Positions 33,359 through 44,100 of a stretch of DNA of 64,000 bases are shown here, in pieces. The stretch spans positions 5,984,886 to 6,048,885 of the forward strand of contig CAJQUN010000015.1 of assembly GCA_907163345.1 (NCBI GenBank), written 5' to 3'. A program made the position numbers and the translations under genes. Origin of the DNA: Haberlea rhodopensis (lineage: Eukaryota; Streptophyta; Magnoliopsida; Lamiales; Gesneriaceae). The notes under the pieces are model-generated. The model was not told the DNA's origin. It ran no database searches and was given only the letters and a program-made list of their open reading frames with translations. The first letter of the stretch is position 1. Each line of letters starts with the position of its first letter.

Positions 33359-34118
33359 ATGCTTTTCCGAAGGCTCTGTGTTCCATATCAAAATCCAATC
33401 ACAACCCTTTCTTCCTTTCCCCAATCTTTAACCCTCTCACCGTTTGGCAATCTAATCCAGTATCTTCGTCGAATTTTAAAAACCTAAAGCTGGGATTTCA
33501 GATAACATTATCAGTGAATTCACAAAGCTTTGTTTCAGGAGGAAGCACCACAAATTCCACTATGGATGACCCTAGGAGACCTCCATTTGTCCCCATACCG
33601 CACCCAGAAACTGTATGCCGGGCCGAAGTTTTTCGGGCCCTCGAAGCCGCTTTAGGCGCAATATTTAGCTCTCAACCCACGGTTCCAAATCCTAACCCTC
33701 TAATAATTGTAATTAGTGGTAACGAGCTTTTGGAGTGCGCGTTAGTGTATGGTGATTATAAGGGGATTCCAAAGCAGCAGATTAGAGAATACATGGCGAA
33801 AGGATGTGACATTGTGTTGAGAGTGGATATACAGGGTGCTGCAACATTGAGGGGGATTTTGAGATATGACGCTGTATTTTTGTTCTTGGTGGCGGAGAGT
33901 GAGGAGGCGTTGGTGAAAAGATTGATTGATCAGAAAACAGAGTCCATTGAAGCTCTGTTGATGAGGGTTGCCTCGGCTAGGGAGGAGCTGAGGCATTTGA
34001 AGGAGTTTGATTATGTGGTTGTGAATAAGGAAGGAGAGTTGGAAAACTCGTGAGCTTGGTGGAGTCCATCATTGATTCCGAGAAGGCTAAAGTGAACCAA
34101 AGGAGAGCGGTCATTTAG
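33359..34118 (+). pseudogene. Guanylate kinase (organelle-type) pseudogene lacking the P-loop
   Basis: The functional enzyme converts GMP to GDP with ATP. The segment starts with a plausible transit peptide (MLFRRLCVPYQNPI, 33359). After a frame change it continues as SSSNFKNLKLGFQ, then from 33514 open for 179 codons. Recognisable blocks are PNPLIIVISG, ALVYGDYKGIPKQQIREYMA, IVLRVDIQGAATLRGIL, FLFLVAESEEALVKRLIDQK and HLKEFDYVVVN. After VISG the nucleotide-binding loop (PSGVGK-type) and the GMP-binding region, some 55-60 residues in relatives, are absent, and the frame goes straight into NELLECALVYG. A single-base loss at about 34049 shifts the frame. The expected tail SLVESIID to AVI ends at TAG 34116-34118. 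No introns appear, so a processed copy is possible. Catalysis is impossible without the P-loop. Confidence 0.88.
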
Positions 34119-34859
34119 ATGATTATGCTGTTTTTCGTTACTTTTGGTCGGTTAGTTTGTGTTAAGCTTTTTGGATACGGTTGTTTGAGCTAACTTTGAT
34201 ATGCTATATTGTTGTCCACTCTTTGTTGTTTACAGGTTATTAGCCATTTGAGCAATGATTTGGTCTTCTTTGGTTTTATTCATGAATGTTTTGACTGTTT
34301 AAGGTTGGCATATATGTGGGAAGGAGAAAATACAGGAGAAACATAATGTATCGAGGAGGGGGAGAAACTTACCAGTTTACATAATTTATACCTGAGATTT
34401 GAATATTCTTTTGTCGCTGAAAGTTACTGCCTAGTCATACCAGGGGGTTGTGGAACCACTTCTGTATCACTCCCGTTTAGTACAGAAAGATTTGTTATAA
34501 TATCTCATCACAACATAAATAATTTAGAAGCCCTCTTCTTGATAATCTCAGAGATGCGATTTTCGCTGCAATTGTGGATAAAGAGAATTCATACACTAAC
34601 AATCTTTCAGATTTCTAGCATAAAAATACAGTGTTCTGTCTGCTTATATTTTATGAAAATACCATGTAAATAAATGTGGGAGCTCTACCAAGTCCCAACC
34701 CAAGGATAAAGATCTGACTGTGGAAATAACCGGAAAATACTCATCACCTGCACATACCTGCAAAAGAGTAAATGATTCATAGTTGCAACAAATCATACTC
34801 CTCCATAGTTGCATCATGTTTCCTTTCGTACTTATACTCCATTGAACATGATTGAATAA
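34119..34859. other. Downstream flank of the guanylate kinase copy
   Basis: AT-rich sequence. The first part may be the copied 3' UTR. I see no gene, RNA gene or repeat end. Confidence 0.5.
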
Positions 34860-35003
34860 TCATTTGTTCTTGAAGAAATTGAGATCCCAACGATGTAACC
34901 GAGCATCAATGTTATTGTTTGTTGGGTTTTCCACGACTTTTACTGTAACCATAGTATGAGCACCCATATATGAGTCATATGTAGCCCGTCTCCCTGATGA
35001 TTT
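34860..35003 (-). CDS. Possible 3'-terminal exon of an unrecognised gene
   Basis: The minus strand is open for 47 codons ending in TGA (34862-34860). The peptide contains SSGRRATYDSYMGAHTMVTV, ENPTNNNIDA and RLHRWDLNFFKNK. Its composition looks like a genuine protein C-terminus. The frame begins right after a TAG whose AG could serve as a splice acceptor. Further upstream on the same strand (to about 35080) another frame reads SGNGSTTTEPALNPLEQEAS, which might belong to the same decayed gene. I do not recognise it. A chance frame remains possible. Confidence 0.3.
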   Translation of the reverse strand, partial: KSSGRRATYDSYMGAHTMVTVKVVENPTNNNIDARLHRWDLNFFKNK

Positions 35004-35589
35004 CTAGCCATAAGTTGCTGTCCGCTTGCTTCTTGTTCTAAGGGATTCAGAGCAGGCTCAGTGGTTGTGGATCCATTACCACTTCTAAGGTGTAGGTTGA
35101 ACCATCACTTGAGTCAGCATGGACTAAACTGCAGGCTTCAGCTACTTGCAGAAGTCCCATTGGAAGCACAAGTTTCTTGAATTCTTGCTTCTGAAGATGT
35201 AGTACTTTTGTTATGAGACTTCAGACAGGAAGCGGCAATCAAAGTGCTAGTATATCCTCTTATTCATTCTTACTGGTGCTGGCTCTGATTCAGGAGATCA
35301 CCACCGAATTACCGATACTGGATGATGCTTTCAAGACACTTGTTTGTCTCGTCTCCAAGTCCATTAGCGACTCGGAACACGTTAAAAGCATCAACACATT
35401 ATATTTTCATTTAAGATTGAGAAACTTTGGTTTTTTCATCTGTTCCATTATATGATTCAAGGTTTGATTATTTCAAACATAATGTATATTAGTCATAGCA
35501 TCGCCAACATTCAGATTAATGTAATATACTAATATTGGCCCAGTAACCACTTCATTTTGTCCCCTTATGTAATATATCATCTTAGAAAG
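35004..35589. other. Intergenic region upstream of the PM19-like gene
   Basis: No supported gene. A plus-strand frame at 35213-35455 has no recognisable motif and is not called. Confidence 0.45.
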
Positions 35590-35595
35590 CACGTG
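35590..35595. promoter_or_regulatory. G-box CACGTG upstream of the PM19-like gene
   Basis: CACGTG within AAGCACGTGCAC lies 190 bp before the start codon. G-box/ABRE cores of this form bind bZIP factors in abscisic-acid responses, which fits what is known of PM19-like genes. Function here is inferred. Confidence 0.5.
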
Positions 35596-35724
35596 CACTA
35601 TATTCTTTATTCTTTTCCTCTTCATGAGGAAAACCTAATACAAAGGCAAAAAATTCCGACCCATTTCTTTGTTAATACTTCAAAGAAACACCATTTTCTA
35701 CCAAAGATTGGCTACCTTTTCGGT

Positions 35725-35732
35725 TATATATA
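35725..35732 (+). promoter_or_regulatory. Probable TATA box
   Basis: TATATATA in the context CGGTTATATATACTTCG lies about 55 bp upstream of the ATG of the PM19-like gene. It is the only well-placed TATA-like word. Confidence 0.55.
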
Positions 35733-35785
35733 CTTCGTTCATGAATTCAAGAAGGATCCAAAGAAATAAATTAAACTCATAAGCC

Positions 35786-36312
35786 ATGGCTTCGGGTGCA
35801 GGCAAATCAGCAGCATTTGCTCTTCTAATACTCAATGTTTTCCTCTATTTCATCGTCATTGCCATTGCAGCATGGGCTGTAAATCATGGAATCGAACTAT
35901 CCCGAGAAACAGGTACCCTTTATTTTTTCCCATCACATTTCATGTTCTCAACTCTGTGAACCGGTTTGTTGGCCATGATTTATCAGCTCAATATGTTGAA
36001 GATAAATTTGCATTCAAAATCACATTATCTAAAACTCTATATTTTGCTATCTGCAGCATCTCATCTGTCGCCTCCGGCTCGGCTTTTCCCAATATATTAT
36101 CCATTTGGAAACATGGCAACTGGTTTTGTAATCATATTTTCACTTCTAGCTGGGGTGGTGGGATTCACCACATCCGTTACTGGTATACATAATGTGATTC
36201 AATGGAATGCTCCAAGTTTACATGCAGCAGCTGCTTCTTCTCTAGTAACATGGCTACTCACTTTACTTGCAATGGGGTATAATAAATAATATTACTCTTT
36301 CTTTTTTTTCTT

Positions 36313-36345
<33 letters not shown>

Positions 36346-36671
36346 ATATATATATATGTATGTATATATAGATATTAATTAAGCACGTAAATATGTTGCA
36401 GGTTGGCATGCAAAGAGATTGATGTAGAGTGGGCAGGATCTAACTTGGTAAGCCATGCATCAAATTATTTCAAATAAATGTTCTTATCCTATTATTAAAC
36501 ATATTTTTAAAAAAAAGATATGACGGAATCAATTCTTGCTTGTGTTTTTTCTTGACACAGAGGACTTTAGAAACTTTGTTGATAATACTAAGTGGAACTC
36601 AGCTTTTATGCACTGCTGCCATACATGTCGGGGCCGAAGATATAGCCGTACGAGCCAGGGGAATCATTTAA
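35786..36671 (+). CDS. AWPM-19-like / PM19-like plasma membrane protein, complete four-exon gene
   Basis: Coding exons 35786-35912, 36057-36276, 36402-36447 and 36561-36671 have GT-AG introns and join to 168 codons (167 residues) with no break. The protein starts MASGAGKSAAFALLILNVFL and has four likely membrane helices at residues 8-31, 61-84, 99-119 and 133-154. Family landmarks are AAWAVNHGIELSRE, RLFPIYYPFGNMATGF, QWNAPSLHAAAASSLVTW, MGLACKEIDVEW and TQLLCTAAIHVGAED. The size is as expected for AWPM-19/PM19-like proteins. These are small integral plasma membrane proteins linked by published work to abscisic acid, seed desiccation and cold or drought responses. A G-box and TATA-like word lie upstream. 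It is the only host gene in the window that is complete and undamaged. Confidence 0.95.
36316..36370. repeat. TA/TATG microsatellite in intron 2 of the PM19-like gene
   Basis: A run of TA dinucleotides interspersed with TATG units occupies about 55 bp between exons 2 and 3. It is likely length-variable. Confidence 0.9.
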
Positions 36672-38167
36672 TCAGTAGATCGAGTCGAGGTTCATGGTTC
36701 ATCGATGGGATCGTGAGTCATGCCGTGCTTTGGAAAGGGCTGTTGTGTTGTAGATGAAAAGCAAACTTGATAATTATGTGAAATACTTTACATGTCCATT
36801 GTTCATATTGTCGTATTATTTATTTTGCAAATTTTGAGCATTTTCATTGACAATCTTTCCATTAATTGTCACACTCTTGAATGGCGGGTTAAAACACAAA
36901 TCAAATTTTAATATAGAGCAAAACGCAATGAACTGCTTTCATGTATCAAGGTTTTTGGTTCGGGCTGAACCCTATGCTCAGATAGATCCAATCATGATTC
37001 TTTTTTAAATATGAACTAAAATCTAATAATCTTCTAAAAATCGAAACTAAATTTTTTGATATTGATTACAAAAGAAAAACTGAAATTGATGAATTACAAT
37101 TCAACGCGGATAACCCGAGAAGTAGGAGCTCATCCTATTTTTAAGAGATCAGCTCATCCGACATCCTGGACATGTGGCCAACCTCCCGAACATGTGGCTG
37201 ACTTCTCAAACTCATGGATTCTTATACTAAGACATGCCAAAATATGTGGTCGAGCTCCTGGTGTACACTTAGGTGAGCTCGTCAACCGAGCTATTATTAC
37301 AACTCATCAGATAGTCTCGCCGCTCGCATCTTAACAATCGAATCTCGTATTTATGGGAATCACTGTAATTTGATTGAGGTGTGATATTTGGGATTTGATT
37401 AATCTTATCAAAAATTGGGGTGATCTGTCAGATATTTTCCATATCTTAGTAGATCTCAATAAACATGAAAAAATGTCTACATATATGGTAACTCTTCGTC
37501 TATAAATACAAGTTTTATTGTCACTTTTATGTACAAATAGCCCAACTTTTTGCACCTAATTAGTATACAAAATATTACAATGGCAATAACTTGTTTTTTT
37601 ATTTAATGTTTCTATTTTAGCATTTAAAACATAAAATTGTTTAATTTTTTTTTATTTTTAACATTGTTTAGTTTTAGTTGTATACAAATTTGGTAATATA
37701 ATGGATCTAACAATTCCCACGTGGCTTGATTTTTATCTAATTTTTCAATTTTAATTAGCATTAAATTAAATAATTTTAGTCACGTAGTAATTATTAACAT
37801 AACTGATCTAATAATTCATGCCCACTGTAAAAACTTTTCTATTGATTTCAAACGTTTCCATTACATATTTTGGATTCATTTAACTTTCAGTTACTAAATA
37901 ATTAATTTTATAATTTTTTTTAGGTGTATTCTCACATCATAAGCTTTCCTATGATGGTTATTGTATTTATTGTTGGATGCATGTCAAAAATATGATATTT
38001 CATGTTTGACACTAATTCTTGGTACCTATTTTCAACAATGCTCATGGCCAAAGTACTAATAATACAATTCAAAATCTTCACCATTCCTTCACACTTTTAA
38101 ATATATGATATATTATGTTTTTTTTGTTCGTATTGTGATAGAAGATTTTCAGTTCAGTATCAGTTTT
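36672..38167. other. Intergenic region
   Basis: AT-rich. The 37100-37320 stretch is somewhat GC-richer, with repeated words ACATGTGGCC / ACATGTGGCTGACTTCTC, probably an old repeat. No gene is supported. Confidence 0.5.
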
Positions 38168-38750
38168 TGTAAGGACTCACGCCCTGAACCCGCTATTAGT
38201 GCATTATTACCAACACAAGTCCATATATTCATGTTATTAGGGAATTCTACACATACTTCAATGAGCTCAACATGCCATCTATAAATTTTTTGACATTAAT
38301 CCACTTAATGTTCAATTCTCATACATCTTGATTTGCATAAATATGCACCTCACAAATGAGAAACTATAATCATGTAAGTTAGCGTGTTATTCAGTTATCT
38401 CAACACATCTCTTGGCCCTTAAACAGCCCAAAAACTAATCACTGCTCTGATACCACTAATGTAAGGACACTGTGTCCTTAACCCGCTATTATTGTATTAT
38501 CACAATTAATAGTGCATGCTTTCATAACATTAGGGAAACCCCGTATATACCATCTATAAAATTTTCGACATTAATCTACTTAATATTCAATTCCCAAATC
38601 ACTCCACTAGCATGAACATACACCTTATAATATACTAACATGTTCTCAATTCATCATGCAATACTCCATAATTAATTGCATGCAACCATAAATGAAAAGA
38701 GAACTAAATCAACCTTTATACAACCCATATACACAAAAATGCTCACAGGC
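38168..38750 (-). repeat. LTR-retrotransposon remnant (two related LTR-like copies and a primer site)
   Basis: Two imperfect direct repeats start TGTAAGGAC at 38168 and 38460. They share CCCGCTATTA, CATTAGGGAA/TATTAGGGAA, CCATCTATAAA and GACATTAATC. Between them, 38444-38455 reads on the minus strand TGGTATCAGAGC, the initiator-Met primer site, a few bases from the ACA end of the second copy. This is what is left of a minus-strand element after loss of its interior. The upper limit of the second LTR is uncertain (beyond 38750). Confidence 0.6.
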
Positions 38751-40161
38751 GAGCATTGAATAAATGAATGTGTATCTAATGTATAAAGTGTACTACTCAA
38801 TACCAGCAATGGTACCTCAGCCCTGGGAGCAATTCCAATCTACAGCCCGAACTCAACTCCAGAGCCAATGCTTACATGTTCACCCGTCCCAACAGAAACA
38901 GCCCCACACGTGGTGAGCATACAAATCTACTGTCTCAATAACATGAATAGCACAATTCATAATTTACATAATATAAAATTGTAAATGTAAAAGATACTCC
39001 CTGTATAGCATCGTTATCATGTGTATCCCCGTGTTGTTCATGTTCTCACAATAGCCAAAACCATCAAATCCTCAAAATCAGTTAATCATTACGCTGATTA
39101 ACTATACCCATGCTCAAACCTTTGATTCCATATTCAATTACAGTTAAATCATTACACTCATGATTTACAGACATCACATATATCTTAATAACGATTCTAT
39201 AGTTCCATTACCTCGCATGCTCAACAGCGGCGGCATCATAACCGATGTTTGCTTCATAGCGACAACATCCCAATCATTGCTCGCTCCATAGAGGCACCGT
39301 ATGATACATATGTCAAGGTTTTTGGCAAAGTAAATGCCACCTAAAGTGATACATATGTCAAGGTTTTTTGTATATGAAGTAAATATGACCAAATTACTCA
39401 TTTACTAAACAAAATCATAAATCAAATAATAAAATATCATAATTATGCCATAAAATGAAAATAAATATTCAACGATCATAGTATAAATATGCAATAAAAT
39501 ATGAGATATCTATTATATGTCGGAAATAAAAAACCATAATTATAAACCATAATTAAAAATAATTAATATGACCAATTATGATAAAAATTATTTAAATTGT
39601 GGACTAAGGTTTAAAACAACTGACCCCACGTTTTATTTAATAATCAAGCAAAAAATCTTCCAAAATTCATTTTTCGAAATTTTGACTACCATTTTCTTAA
39701 AACCTTTTCTTTTACTTATATATTTTAAGAATATTTTCATTTTAATCTTAGTATCTTTTTTTTTAAAAAAATGTATATAAATTGTTGCTTATTTTCAAAC
39801 TAAATGGCGGTAAACTACCTATTTTGAAGACCACAAGAGTTCCATTCCAAAAACCCAAATAAAAACCTTTTTTTCTCACTCAACCCGCCTTTATATTATA
39901 CGACTAGACAATTTATTGAGTATTCGATAAATTTTATATAATAAAGTTTAAATCTCGATACATGGGGTTAAATTTCAAATTATTGTGAAAAAAATCAGAA
40001 ATTAACAAAATACTGTAGGAAAAGTAGTATTCACTAATTTATGGTAATTCGCCATCCGAGAAGGTGGATTCAATTTTATTTTTTTTACTTTTTCCATGAA
40101 GACGATTACCGCTTGTTAAAAAGCAGAAATTGTCTTCTTGTGAGACGATTTTAGCTTTATG
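38751..40161. other. Intergenic, possibly old LTR sequence
   Basis: It contains a short direct repeat (GATACATATGTCAAGGTTTT at about 39302 and 39350) and long AT-rich tracts. No credible coding frame. Confidence 0.45.
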
Positions 40162-40199
40162 TGACCGGTAGAATCGATCGTCACCGGTTCTACCGGTCA
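40162..40199. repeat. Hairpin with 12-bp perfect arms
   Basis: TGACCGGTAGAA at 40162-40173 pairs perfectly with TTCTACCGGTCA at 40188-40199 across a 14-base loop. A further related word, GACCTGTAGAACCGGTC, follows at about 40238. The arms resemble GGTTCTACCGG words near 30040, so they may belong to a hAT family end. Confidence 0.8.
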
Positions 40200-40345
40200 T
40201 TATTAGTAAAAAATAAAATTAAAAGAATAAACTTTTGACCTGTAGAACCGGTCAAAAATTAACATTAAATATCAGACTTCGGAGCACAGTTTTTACACAC
40301 ACACAATTCGATCACATATTTTGCAAACACTTCCCATCCATCAAC

Positions 40346-40353
40346 CGAGGCGG
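40346..40353. repeat. hAT target-site duplication CGAGGCGG (left)
   Basis: Eight bases before the element match CGATGCGG at 43782-43789 at seven of eight positions, the duplication length typical of hAT transposases. Confidence 0.82.
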
Positions 40354-43300
40354 CAGTGGCGAACCCACGTGTGTCTTAGGGGGGGCAGCTAACCACCCCC
40401 CCCCCCCCCCCCCCCCCCCCCCCTCAAAAAAAAATTGTAATTTTTTTTCTAAAATAACGTTTCAAAAAAATTAATTTTTTTAAATGGGTTGTTTCTCAAC
40501 TTAAAATCAGCCCAGGTCCATAAAGTTAAAACTCCAAATCAGCCTAGGTCCATAAACTTAAAACTCCAGCCCTCATTCAACCCCATCACCATTCACCTTA
40601 ACTTTAACCCTATCAAACACAACGCAGGAAAAAGGCGAGTAGGCGGCGATTTCTCACGTTTTTTGACTTTGGATTGCGGAAAGTTGCCCGATTGCAGGAA
40701 ACTAAGGTAGAAACTTGATGCTTTTGCTTGACTATGAGGAATCTGAGATTTCATAACACAGTGCTACAGTGCACTGTGTATGAGAAATCTACTGCGCAAG
40801 AATTATCTTTTGCTTTTGCTTGACTATGAGGAATATAATTGTGCACAGTGCAGTGCACTTATTGTGGATTATTGTGCACTGATTGTGTTGTAGACTTGTA
40901 GTATGATTGCTGGATTATTGTGCACTAACTGTGTTGTAGACTTGTAGAGTTGTAGTATGATTGCTTCTAGCAGAGATATGTGGATTATTGTGCACTAATT
41001 TAACTGTCAAAATATGTGATAAAATCAATTATAGGAGAAAAAATATTTCTCCCAGCTGAATTTTCGTAGTAAAGAACAGATTTTTTTTGAAGTTGAACCA
41101 GAACTTAAATTATAGTATGGATTAGGGAAAAAATAGAAAGTAATTAACATTTTGTTACCGACGACTCTGGAGGTATAATGAGATATTTTAGATAAAAAAA
41201 TGACACATATTAACCCATGATTCAGATTATTCTAGCATTCATCTTGGAATTATTAGGCAACAGTAATTGACTAATTAATGTTATATTTGTTGTTTGGTTA
41301 AAAATTAGAGCTATGGAGAAATTTCTCAAAAGAAAATCTACAATGACAGAGACTTCTCATTCTCTTGATCAAAATGTGGAAATTGATTTTGAGAATCTTT
41401 CAGCAGACCCTGGACAACGACCACCAATATGGAATTATGATGCTAATCATAGGGATCGAGTATGAATGACATATCTGTTAAAGGGACCATGTCAGCCTAT
41501 TGTGCATGGCTTTCCACAAACAGAAATGGCAAACACACAAAGAAGGTTTGTTGCTGATTGGTTTAAACAATATCCAGATTGGTTGGGTATAGCATAGCCA
41601 AAGATAGTGCATATTGCCTTTATTGTTATCTTTTTAGGACTCAACATAACCAAGGTGGGGGCGATACATTTATTGGTGAAGGATTTAGAAATTGGAGAAA
41701 GAAAGAGAAGTTTGATCATCATCTTGGAAAGCCTAATAGTCTTCATAACCAAGCAAAAAAGAAATGCAAAGATCTAATGGATCAAAATCTTACAGGGAGT
41801 GTTTATGTTTTATTCACAGGCAAAAAAGATAAGGATAGAGCTGAATATCGAATTCGGTTGAATGCAGCTATTGATTGTGTTCGTTTTCTGTTGAGACAAG
41901 GATTAGCATTTCGGGGTCATGATGAATCTGATTTATCAAGCAATAAAGGCAACTATCTAGAATTTTTTCATTGGCTTGCTGATCACAATGAGCATATACA
42001 TGATGCTTCATTAAAAAACGCTCCTAAAAATTTACAGTTGATTTCATCTAATATTCAGAAGGATATTTGTGTTGCTGCTGCTGCTGAAACTACTTGTGCC
42101 ATTATCAAAGATATAGGTGAGGCACATTTTGCTGTCTTGGTAGATGAGTCTCGTGATGCATCAGTGAAAGAGCAAATGACAACTGTTTTAAGATACGTGA
42201 ACAAAGAGGGCAAGATAATTGAATGTTTTCTTGGTATTGGGCATGTTTCTAGTACAACTGCTGCTTCACTTAAGGCTTCTATTGAGAGGTTATTTTCTCA
42301 TCATGGTCTAAGTATATCAAGGTTGCGTGGCCAAGGCTATGATGGAGCAAGCAATATGCAAGGTCAACTTAAAGGTTTGAATACTCTTATTTTACAAGAA
42401 AATCCTTATGCCTTTTATGTTCATTGTTTTGCTCATCAACTCCAATTGACTTTAGTAGCAGTTGCAAAGTATCATTTTCAAGTTCAGTATCTTTTTGAAA
42501 ACACGTCAAAAGTCATGAATGTCGTTGGAGCATCTTGTAAGAGGCAAGATATTCTTAATGCTAAACATCATGATAAAGTTGTGGAAGCACTAAGGAAAGG
42601 AGAAATTTTTAGTGGGTGTGGGTTGCATCAAGAAATCAACATGCAACGACCTGGTGATACTCGTTGGGGCACACATCATGCTAGTTTAGTTAGACTCACT
42701 ATGATGTTCTCCTCTGTAATTGAAATACTCGAAATTATTATGGATGATGGGGTCAGCATGGAGCAAAAAGTTGAAGCGCATATTGTTAGAAGCATTGCAA
42801 TCATTTGACTTTATTTTTACTATGCATTTAATGAAGCGTATTTTGGGTATTACTAATGAGTTGTCATTGGCATTGCAAAGAAATGAGCGGGAGATAGAAA
42901 ATGCTATGAGATTAGTGCATATCTCAAAGCAAAGATTACAATCTTTAAGAGACAATGGATGGGATTTTCTATTTAGTGAAGTCTCATCTTTTTGTTCTAC
43001 TCATGAAATTGTAGTCCCCAATATGGATGAAAAGTTTGTAGTTCCTGGGCGTCCAAGATGGAGAACTCAAGTAAAGACCAACTTGGTGTATTTTCGTATT
43101 GAGTTGTTTTGTGTTGTTTTGGATAAACAACTTATGGAGCTAAATAGTCGATTTTCTGAGGCAAATACTGAATTACTTCGTTGCGTAGGATGTCTTAATC
43201 CTAGGGATTCATTCTCTGCTTTCAACAAGGAAAATCTCATTAGTTTTGCTCAATTATATCTTAAGGAGTTTTCCGTATATGATCTCTTGTTACTTGATAA

Positions 43301-43781
43301 TCAACTCGAGACTTATATCATTGATATGCGTACTAGCAGTGAATTTTCAGCAATGGATGGAATTGCTGAGCTTGCTAAGAAAATGGTGGAAACGAGAAAA
43401 AATGTGATATACCCATTGGTTTACATGCTTGTTACTTTGGCATTAACATTGCCCGTTGCTACTGCAAGCGTAGAGAGAGCATTTTCTGTGATGAATATTG
43501 TCAAAAATCGATTACGTAGCCGAATGGGAGATGAATGGCTTAATGCTTGCTTGGTTACATATATTGAAAAAGAAGTTTTTGATGGGATCGATAATGAAGC
43601 TAATATGCAACGATATCAAATTATGAGCTCTCGTCGAGAACAGTTGTAACTGTATTGTAATTATTTACCTTTTACATTCATCTACAGCCATTAAACTTAG
43701 ATATTGCCATGGCATTTTTGTTTAGTTTTCATGTTATTAAATTTTTGCCCCCCCTCAATAGAATTCCTAGATTCGCCCCTG
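40354..43781 (+). mobile_element. hAT-superfamily DNA transposon, nearly full-length
   Basis: A 3428-bp element bounded by short terminal inverted repeats, CAGTGGCGAACC at the left and the complement CAGGGGCGAATC at the right. It has an 8-bp target duplication with one mismatch. It encodes one transposase on the plus strand. The subterminal region holds long C runs on the left (40397-40424) and CCCCCCC near 43750 on the right. The ends resemble the TTF-finger/ZMYM1-like hAT group often found in plants. Confidence 0.88.
41313..43649 (+). pseudogene. hAT transposase (TTF-type finger, DUF4371 and dimerisation domain), broken
   Basis: It starts MEKFLKRKSTMTETSHSLDQ at 41313. An in-frame TGA stands at about 41463 and a frame change near 41590, within the finger region (WFKQYPDWLG then SIAKDSAYCLYCYLF). 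The long open block to 42808 includes FRNWRKKEKFDHHLGKPNS, YLEFFHWLADHNE, HFAVLVDESRDASVKEQ with the conserved acidic residues, and LRGQGYDGASNMQG. YAFYVHCFAHQLQLTL follows. After a shift near 42790 the frame runs to 43649 with SVYDLLLLDNQLETYI and the dimerisation segment VATASVERAFSVMNIVKNRL. Only about three lesions separate it from an intact reading frame, so it is a fairly young relic. Confidence 0.9.
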
Positions 43782-44100
43782 CGATGCGGCGGCAAGCGGT
43801 GGTTGAGAAGGCGGCGGCGACAGAGACAAAAGTGGTGGCAAATTGAAGGTATAATACAATTCTTAAATTTAATATATTGTGTATTACATATCATGATTTT
43901 ACATAATTAGATCTATTCAAAAAAATGTATTTTGATCAATTATTGTTGTGTTGCATATTACGTATATTGTATATATTATTAAAATATGTATATAATATTA
44001 TTTAATATATATTTGTAAAAATTATATTATATATATATATATGTTTACGTATAGTAAATAGAAATTATATATATATATTTAATTATATTATATATATTTG
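43782..44100. other. Spacer between the hAT element and the MULE remnant
   Basis: It starts with a GC-rich GGCGGCGGC-type stretch (43786-43830) that continues the left flank of the hAT element (TCAACCGAGGCGG). It may be an exon or leader of the disrupted MULE-like gene. The rest is TATATA-rich and non-coding. Confidence 0.45.

Noticed and set aside
35213..35455. 80-codon plus-strand frame before the PM19-like gene
   Set aside because: No recognisable motif, no splice context, and composition like the surrounding intergenic DNA.
40397..40424. Long C run considered as a G-quadruplex or telomere-like signal
   Set aside because: A homopolymer without the spaced G-tract pattern; more likely slippage or assembly artefact in the hAT subterminal region.
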